Shown piece after piece: positions 54,557 to 60,120 of a DNA stretch of 60,120 nucleotides. Made by a program: the position numbers and the translations under genes. Each line of letters opens with the position of its first letter. The first letter of the stretch is position 1. This DNA comes from Achromobacter insuavis (GTDB lineage: Bacteria > Pseudomonadota > Gammaproteobacteria > Burkholderiales > Burkholderiaceae_B), in the NCBI RefSeq assembly GCF_902859645.1, contig NZ_CADIJR010000040.1:1-60120 (forward strand), written 5' to 3'. Below the pieces are notes generated by a model. That model was not told the DNA's origin. It saw only the letters and a list, made by a program, of their open reading frames with translations, and ran no database searches.

Positions 54557-55966
54557 TTACACCTTGGCGTGGGCCTCGATGTAGCGGCGCACGGCGGCGG
54601 CATCGCAGTCCATGACTTCGACGCGCTGCGGCAAGGATTCCAGGTTGGCCAGGTTGCCCGGCGGCGTGGCCGGACGGCCCAGCGCGGCCTCGATGGTTTC
54701 CGAGAACTTGGCCGGCAAGGCGGTTTCCAGCACCAGCATCGGCACGCCGGGCTCGACGTGCTCGCGCGCGACCTTGACGCCGTCGGCGGTGTGAGGATCG
54801 ACCAGCACGCCGGTCTCGTCGTAGAGCGAACGGATCGTGGCCAGGCGATCTTCGTGCGAGCTGGCGCCCGAGACGAAGCCGTACTGCGCCTCGAATTGCG
54901 GCTTGAGCGCCGACAGGTCGAAGAAGCCGTCGCGCGCCATGTCCGCCCACAGCGCCTTGACGCGGTCGGCGTCGCGGCCGACCAGGTCGAAGATGAAGCG
55001 CTCGAAGTTCGAGGCGCGCGAGATGTCCATCGACGGGCTGGAGGTAGCGTAGGTCTGCTCGGCCGGACGCGGACGGTAGACGCCGGTGCGGAAGAACTCT
55101 TCCAGCACGTTGTTCTCGTTGGTGGCGAGCACCAGGCGGCGCACCGGCAGGCCCATGCCGCGGGCGATGTGGCCCGACAGGATGTTGCCGAAGTTGCCCG
55201 AGGGCACCGTGAACGAAACCTGCTGGCCCGGCTTGTCGGTGGCGCGCAGCCAGCCGTGGAAGTAGTACACCACCTGGGCGGCGATGCGCGCCCAGTTGAT
55301 CGAGTTGACCGCGCCCAGGCGGTACTTGGCCTTGAAGGCCAGGTCGCCGGCCAGCGCCTTGACGATGTCCTGGGCTTCGTCGAACACGCCGCGCACGGCG
55401 ATGTTGTGGATGTTCTCGTCCTGCAGCGAGTACATCTGGGCGCGCTGGAACGCGCTCATGCGGCCGTGCGGCGACAGCATGAACACGGCCACGCCGTGCT
55501 TGCCGCGCAGCGCGTATTCGGCCGCCGAACCGGTGTCGCCCGAGGTGGCGCCAACGATGTTGAGCGTGGTGCCGCGTTGGGTCAGCACGTACTCGAACAC
55601 CTGGCCCAGGAACTGCATGGCCATGTCCTTGAAGGCCAGCGTCGGGCCCTCGGACAGGCCCAGCAGCGACAGGCCGTCGTTCAGCGGGCGCAGCGGGACG
55701 ATGTCTTCGCTGTTGAAGATCTGCGGGGTGTAGGCGGCGTGGGTCAGGCGGCGCAGGTCCTCGGCCGGGATGTCGGTGGCAAAGCGCGACAGCACTTCGA
55801 ACGCCAGGTCGGCGTACGGCAGGCCGCGCCACGATTCCAGCGTCTCGGCCGAGATCTGCGGCAGCTGCTCCGGCACGGCCAGGCCGCCGTCCGGCGCCAG
55901 CCCTTCGAGCAGGATGTCGGAGAACGGCTGGGGCGCCATGCCCCCGCGGGTTGAGATGTATTTCAT
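54557..55966 (-). CDS. thrC: Threonine synthase
   Basis: The 469-residue protein begins MKYISTRGGMAPQPFSDILL. The PLP Lys lies in GPTLAFKDMAMQFLG and the phosphate loop in VGATSGDTGSAAEYALRG. It converts O-phosphohomoserine to threonine. The ATG overlaps the hom stop in ATGA, so the two are translationally coupled. A longer open frame upstream is the hom gene in another register. Confidence 0.95.
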   Translation of the reverse strand: MKYISTRGGMAPQPFSDILLEGLAPDGGLAVPEQLPQISAETLESWRGLPYADLAFEVLSRFATDIPAEDLRRLTHAAYTPQIFNSEDIVPLRPLNDGLSLLGLSEGPTLAFKDMAMQFLGQVFEYVLTQRGTTLNIVGATSGDTGSAAEYALRGKHGVAVFMLSPHGRMSAFQRAQMYSLQDENIHNIAVRGVFDEAQDIVKALAGDLAFKAKYRLGAVNSINWARIAAQVVYYFHGWLRATDKPGQQVSFTVPSGNFGNILSGHIARGMGLPVRRLVLATNENNVLEEFFRTGVYRPRPAEQTYATSSPSMDISRASNFERFIFDLVGRDADRVKALWADMARDGFFDLSALKPQFEAQYGFVSGASSHEDRLATIRSLYDETGVLVDPHTADGVKVAREHVEPGVPMLVLETALPAKFSETIEAALGRPATPPGNLANLESLPQRVEVMDCDAAAVRRYIEAHAKV

Positions 55967-57306
55967 ATCAGGTGCTCCACGCGCAGGCGCGTGACCTTGG
56001 ACCGTACGAACGGCAAGGCCTCGATGCGCTCGATGGCCTGGTTGACGTTGCCTTCCACCGCTTCGTGCGTCAGGAAGATGATGTCCGCGCCGCCGATGTG
56101 CGAGGGCTGCTGGATCATCGAGCCGATCGAGATCGAGCGGTCGGCCAAGAGGCGCGCGATGTCGGCCAGCACGCCCGGCTGGTCGTCCACGCGCAGGCGC
56201 AGGTAGTACGACGTGCTGACCTGCTCGATCGGCAGGATCGGCGTGTCGGCCATGGCGTCCGGCTGGAACGCCAGGTGCGGCACGCGGTTGCCCGGATCGG
56301 CGGTATGCAGGCGGGTCACGTCGACCAGGTCGGCCACCACCGCCGAGGCGGTCGGCTCTTCGCCAGCGCCCTGGCCGTAGTACAGCGTCGGGCCGACGGC
56401 GTCGCCCTTGACCAGCACCGCGTTCATGGCGCCTTCGACGTTGGCCAGCAGGCGCTCGGCCGGCACCAGCGCCGGGTGCACGCGCAGCTCGATGCCGTCG
56501 GCGCGGCGCTTGGTGATGCCCAGCAGCTTGATGCGGTAGCCCAGGCGCTCGGCGTGCTCGATGTCCTCGGCGGCCAGCTGCGAGATGCCTTCGATGTAGG
56601 CGCGGTCGAACTGCACCGGCACGCCGAAGGCCAGCGAGGCCAGCAGCGTCAGCTTGTGCGCGGCGTCGACGCCTTCCACGTCGAACGTGGGATCGGCTTC
56701 GGCGTAGCCCAGGCGCTGGGCTTCGGCCAGCACGTCGGCGAACGGCAGGCCGCGCGAGCGCATTTCCGACAGGATGAAATTGGTGGTGCCGTTGATGATG
56801 CCGGCGACCCACTGGATGCGGTTGGCGGTCAGGCCTTCGCGGATGGCCTTGATGATGGGGATGCCGCCGGCGACGGCGGCTTCGAAGGCCACCATCACGC
56901 CACGCTCGGAAGCCGCGGCGAAGATCTCGTTGCCATGCTTGGCCAGCAGCGCCTTGTTGGCGGTGACCACGTGCTTGCCGTTGGCGATGGCTTCCAGCAC
57001 CAGCTCGCGCGCCAGGGTGTCGCCGCCGATCAGCTCGACCACGATGTCGATCTCGGGATCGCGCACCAGCGCGTGCACGTCGGTATCCACGGGCAGCGTG
57101 TCGCCGACGCGGGCGCGCGCCTTGGGCACGTCGCGCACGGCGGCGCGGGTCACTTCAATGCGGCGACCGGCGCGGCGCGCGATCTCTTCCGCATTGCGCG
57201 ACAGCACCGTCCAGGTGCCGCCGCCGACCACGCCCAGGCCCAGCAGGCCCACTTTCATGGGATTCATCGCGGCGCCCTCGGCGGGCGGGCGTTGAGGGGA
57301 ATTCAT
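55963..57306 (-). CDS. hom: Homoserine dehydrogenase
   Basis: The start at ATG 57306 (GGAG at 8 bases) gives 447 residues. The NAD(P) motif VGLLGLGVVGGGTW, the catalytic-domain segment AGIINGTTNFILSEM and a C-terminal ACT domain (residues about 365-440) are present, so it should be feedback-inhibited by threonine. It is the first gene of hom-thrC; alaC precedes it on the same strand. Confidence 0.95.
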   Translation of the reverse strand: MNSPQRPPAEGAAMNPMKVGLLGLGVVGGGTWTVLSRNAEEIARRAGRRIEVTRAAVRDVPKARARVGDTLPVDTDVHALVRDPEIDIVVELIGGDTLARELVLEAIANGKHVVTANKALLAKHGNEIFAAASERGVMVAFEAAVAGGIPIIKAIREGLTANRIQWVAGIINGTTNFILSEMRSRGLPFADVLAEAQRLGYAEADPTFDVEGVDAAHKLTLLASLAFGVPVQFDRAYIEGISQLAAEDIEHAERLGYRIKLLGITKRRADGIELRVHPALVPAERLLANVEGAMNAVLVKGDAVGPTLYYGQGAGEEPTASAVVADLVDVTRLHTADPGNRVPHLAFQPDAMADTPILPIEQVSTSYYLRLRVDDQPGVLADIARLLADRSISIGSMIQQPSHIGGADIIFLTHEAVEGNVNQAIERIEALPFVRSKVTRLRVEHLI

Positions 57307-57404
57307 TTCAGTTCTCCATAATGCGGGCGCTACGCCACGCAAGCCACGCAAAAAACGGCTGCCCCCGGTATCGGGATGCCGCGGATCCGGCTCCGCCGGT
57401 CCGC

Positions 57405-57450
57405 AGGCATGCCCCCTCGAGGGGGAAGCGCCGCAGGCGCTTCGGGGGTG
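57405..57450. repeat. Palindromic repeat element
   Basis: Two nested inverted repeats, CCCCCTCGAGGGGG and GAAGCGCC-GCAG-GGCGCTTC, lie between hom and alaC. There is no T-run, so it is not a simple terminator. Elements of this form recur in Bordetella-type genomes as I recall, and it may be a REP-like element; this is unconfirmed. Confidence 0.5.
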
Positions 57451-57453
57451 GAC

Positions 57454-58638
57454 CTACAGCAAGCCGTCCTTGCGGAACATATCCTTGATGCCGCGCACCG
57501 CCTGGCGGGTGCGCTGCTCGTTTTCGATAAGAGCGAAGCGCACGTATTCGTCGCCATACTCGCCGAAGCCGATCCCGGGGGAAACGGCCACCTTCGCATC
57601 CGACAGGACGCGCTTGGCAAATTCCAAAGAGCCCATTGCCCGGTAGGGTTCGGGGATCTGCGCCCAGATGTACATGGACGCCTTGGGAATTTCCACATTC
57701 CAACCTGCTTCGTGCAGACCGCGCGCGAGCACGTCGCGGCGGCTTTGGTACTGCGCCACGATCTCGTTCACGCAGTCCTGCGGGCCGTCCAGGGCGGCGA
57801 TCGAGGCCACCTGGATCGGCGTGAACGTGCCGTAGTCGTGATAGCTCTTGATGCGCGCCAGCGCGCCGACCAGCTCGCGGTTGCCGACCATGTAGCCGAT
57901 GCGCCAGCCCGCCATGTTGTAGCTCTTGCTCATGGTGAAGAACTCGACCGCGACATCGCGCGCGCCGGGCACCTGCATGATCGAGGGGGCGACATAGCCG
58001 TCGAACGTGATGTCGGCGTAGGCCAGGTCGTGCACCACCAGGATGTCGTGTTCCTTGGCCAGGGCCACCACGCGCTCGAAGAACGACAGGTCGACGCACT
58101 GGGCGGTCGGGTTGCTGGGGAAGCCCAGCACCATCATCTTGGGCTTGGGAATCGACTCGCGCACGGCGCGCTCGAGTTCCTCGAAGAAGTCCACGCCCGG
58201 CGTCATGCGCACGGAACGGATATTGGCGCCGGCGATGACCGCGCCATAGATGTGGATCGGGTAGCTGGGGTTGGGCACCAGCACGGTGTCGCCGCGGTCC
58301 AGGGTGGCCAGCATCAGGTGCGCCAGGCCTTCCTTGGAGCCGATGGTGACGATGGCTTCGGAATCGGGGTCGAGCTCGACCGCGTAGCGGCGCTGGTACC
58401 AGTCACAGATGGCCTTGCGCAGGCGCGGGATGCCCTTGGACACCGAGTAGCCGTGGGTGGTCGGGCGGATGGTGGCCTCGACCATCTTGTCGACGATGTG
58501 CTTGGGGGTGGCGCCGTCCGGATTGCCCATCGACATGTCGATGATGTCCTCGCCGCGCCGACGGGCCGCCATCTTGAGCTCGCCGGTAATGTTGAAAACG
58601 TACGGGGGCAAACGCTCAATGCGAGAGAACTTCCTCAT
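57454..58638 (-). CDS. alaC: Aminotransferase, AlaC/alanine-type
   Basis: The start ATG 58638 follows AAGGATTC and gives 394 residues beginning [20 protein letters not shown]. The PLP Lys lies in [15 protein letters not shown] and the phosphate/Arg contact in the C-terminal [16 protein letters not shown]. It is class I/II aminotransferase, most like AlaC, which makes alanine from pyruvate and glutamate. It precedes hom-thrC on the same strand, with the palindromic element in the gap. Confidence 0.88.
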   Translation of the reverse strand: MRKFSRIERLPPYVFNITGELKMAARRRGEDIIDMSMGNPDGATPKHIVDKMVEATIRPTTHGYSVSKGIPRLRKAICDWYQRRYAVELDPDSEAIVTIGSKEGLAHLMLATLDRGDTVLVPNPSYPIHIYGAVIAGANIRSVRMTPGVDFFEELERAVRESIPKPKMMVLGFPSNPTAQCVDLSFFERVVALAKEHDILVVHDLAYADITFDGYVAPSIMQVPGARDVAVEFFTMSKSYNMAGWRIGYMVGNRELVGALARIKSYHDYGTFTPIQVASIAALDGPQDCVNEIVAQYQSRRDVLARGLHEAGWNVEIPKASMYIWAQIPEPYRAMGSLEFAKRVLSDAKVAVSPGIGFGEYGDEYVRFALIENEQRTRQAVRGIKDMFRKDGLL

Positions 58639-58873
58639 GATGGGAATCCTTAGGGGGCGAAGGGGCAAAAATCCAGGGCGCGAGGGCGCGAAGGGGAAAC
58701 GGGCTCAAAAGCCGCGCCAGCACACGTTTGCGGCGCAGCAAAACCCTGTAATCTAGCGCAAGGACGCCTGGGCGGCAAATTGGGCGAAAAAGCCCCCAAT
58801 TTCGCAGTGGAAACCATGCAACATATGGCCATCCTGATGCGCTATTATCGGAGCCATAAAGCCGGAGTATTTA

Positions 58874-59335
58874 TTGAAGCTGCATACCGATCCTGCGACG
58901 GCCGCTCTGAATACCGTCACCGCCTACGGTGACGGTTATATCGAGGTCAACCAGGTACGTTTTTCCTCCTCGGTCGCGTTTGGCCCCGAAGGCGAAGTTA
59001 CCCATTGGCCCGTTGAGTCGCCGGCCGACATCACCCCCACCCTCTTGCGTCAGGCGGCCGGATTGTCCGAGCCCGTCCGCGACCCGTTGGCGTTCCTGGA
59101 CGAACCCGAAGCCACCCCCAGCCGCCCGGCCAATGCGCCGGAAGTGCTGCTGGTGGGCACGGGCGGCCGGCAACAGTTCCTGCGCCCCGAAGTGCTGCGT
59201 CCCTTGTTGGCGGCGGGTATCGGCGTGGAAATCATGGACACCCACGCCGCCTCGCGCACCTACAACATCCTGATGGCGGAGGGCCGGCGCGTCGTCGTGG
59301 CCCTCATCCCCCCCAACGGAGAATCCCAGACATGA
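58874..59335 (+). CDS. DUF498/Mth938-domain protein
   Basis: A TTG start at 58874 with GGAG seven bases upstream gives 153 residues, beginning MKLHTDPATAALNTVTAYGD. The sequence RLRPEVLRPLLAAGIGVEI-like segment and the EIMDTHAASRTYNILMAEGR region match the Mth938/DUF498 fold (similar to the NDUFAF3/C15orf40 group). The role is unknown; the ATGATG at the 3' end overlaps the bcp start. Confidence 0.78.
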   Translation: MKLHTDPATAALNTVTAYGDGYIEVNQVRFSSSVAFGPEGEVTHWPVESPADITPTLLRQAAGLSEPVRDPLAFLDEPEATPSRPANAPEVLLVGTGGRQQFLRPEVLRPLLAAGIGVEIMDTHAASRTYNILMAEGRRVVVALIPPNGESQT

Positions 59336-59799
59336 TGATGCCCATCATCGGCAAGCCCGCCCCGCTGTTCACCGCTGAAAGCACCATCGGGCCGATCAGC
59401 CTGGAGCAGTGCCAGGGCCGCGCCGTGATCCTGTACTTCTATCCCAAGGACAACACCCCTGGCTGCACCACCGAGAGCCAGGATTTCCGCGACCTGCACG
59501 CCGACTTCCTGTCGGCCAGCGCCGTGGTGGTCGGAATCTCGCGCGATTCGCTGAAGTCGCACGAGAACTTCAAGGCCAAGTACGAGCTTCCTTTCCCTCT
59601 CATCTCCGACGCCGACGAAACCGTGTGCAATCTGTACGGCGTCATCAAGCAGAAGAACATGTACGGCAAGCAGGTGCGCGGCATCGAGCGCAGCACCTTT
59701 CTGATCGACGCTTACGGCGTGCTGGTGCAGGAGTGGCGCGGGGTGAAGGTCCCGAACCACGCCAAGGAAGTCCTGCAGGCCGCCAAGAGCATCGGTTAA
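59332..59799 (+). CDS. bcp: Bcp/PrxQ-type peroxiredoxin
   Basis: The 155-residue protein has the peroxidatic motif TPGCTTES with Cys45 and the thioredoxin-fold FYPKDNTPG. The usual resolving Cys five residues on is Gln50, but other Cys residues are at 27 and 99 (TVCNLYGV). It reduces peroxides using thioredoxin. Its ATG overlaps the end of the DUF498 gene. Confidence 0.92.
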   Translation: MMMPIIGKPAPLFTAESTIGPISLEQCQGRAVILYFYPKDNTPGCTTESQDFRDLHADFLSASAVVVGISRDSLKSHENFKAKYELPFPLISDADETVCNLYGVIKQKNMYGKQVRGIERSTFLIDAYGVLVQEWRGVKVPNHAKEVLQAAKSIG

Positions 59800-59858
59800 G
59801 CCGTGCACAGGAATACCCGTCAGGTGCCATAGCCGGCCCATACTGGAGAGTGACGCAT

Positions 59859-60120
59859 ATGCCGCTTCCGAAGTTGCCCACCCGCCCCGCAGCCATCCTG
59901 ACCTTCCCCTCGGGCGATAACGCCCGGGCGCAGGCCCGCAGCACCAAGACCGCCGCTGCGCGGTCGAACACCCAGGCCGTCCTGGCCGACGACGACGAGG
60001 ACGAGCTGCTGGTCCAGCCCGAACTCGACGGCATCGGCGCGCCGGCCCACAAGGCGCAGATCCCGGCCCGCCAGGTTCCGCCCCCGCCGCCGGCCGCGCC
60101 GGCGACGCGCGCGCCGGCCC
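59859..60120 (+). CDS. Unidentified protein, N-terminal part (runs off the right edge)
   Basis: An ATG at 59859 with GGAGAG upstream opens a frame of at least 87 codons beginning MPLPKLPTRPAAILTFPSGD. The segment is Ala/Pro/Arg-rich with an acidic patch (LADDDEDELLVQPE), probably disordered. In related genomes I recall a PhoH-type ATPase gene after bcp, but nothing in this fragment proves it. Confidence 0.6.
   Translation, partial: MPLPKLPTRPAAILTFPSGDNARAQARSTKTAAARSNTQAVLADDDEDELLVQPELDGIGAPAHKAQIPARQVPPPPPAAPATRAPA

Overview
The window is GC-rich, gene-dense bacterial chromosome. Its gene content (a Bug/TctC-type periplasmic receptor, three-gene pntAA-pntAB-pntB, glcDEF, an H-NS-like protein with a C-terminal TWSGRG motif, cytochrome c', hom-thrC next to an AlaC-type aminotransferase) fits a Bordetella-type betaproteobacterium (Alcaligenaceae). 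This is a judgement from gene content; no database search was run.

Layout. 1-4650: small membrane and hypothetical genes, a YddG-like DMT exporter and a membrane diguanylate cyclase. About 4870-21842: one phage-derived island. It encodes a nearly complete contractile tail (terminator-like protein, sheath, tube, chaperone with a likely frameshift extension, tape measure, Dit-like protein, hub, spike, wedge, J-like and DUF2612-like proteins, fibre, fibre chaperone), a lysis cassette (holin candidate, SLT-like endolysin, nested Rz/Rz1 spanins) and an SOS-type repressor with an operator array. I see no capsid, portal, terminase or replication gene, so it reads as an R-type tailocin. 21848-36804: housekeeping and transport genes (DUF4153, AI-2E family, lipoprotein, GNAT, cytochromes, purB, GST, TauE, mnmA, LysR, Bug receptor, N-formylglutamate amidohydrolase). 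36933-48345: pntAA-AB-B, glcDEF, a second FAD-linked dehydrogenase, aroG with an upstream attenuator, and tldD. 49115-60120: an H-NS-like gene, a lipoprotein, pepN, fbp, thrC-hom, alaC, a DUF498 gene, bcp and the start of one more gene.

The most interesting structure is at the fibre end of the tailocin. The fibre gene (8812-9780, minus) is followed by a multi-cassette region (7819-9049) with five alternative fibre C-termini: A, B and C on the plus strand, D and the expressed E on the minus strand. Each starts with a shared short site (CACTGCAAATGCGCGGGT or a variant) in the same reading frame and ends in a phage-fibre-like RPxNxAxxPxxH motif. Three bases beyond the fibre chaperone lies a tyrosine recombinase resembling the plasmid R64 shufflon recombinase Rci. 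Together they look like a shufflon that would let a tailocin switch its receptor-binding tip.

A second regulatory finding is a transcription attenuator upstream of the DAHP synthase gene. It has a Phe/Tyr-rich leader peptide, a terminator hairpin and mutually exclusive 1:2, 2:3 and 3:4 pairings, all readable in the sequence.
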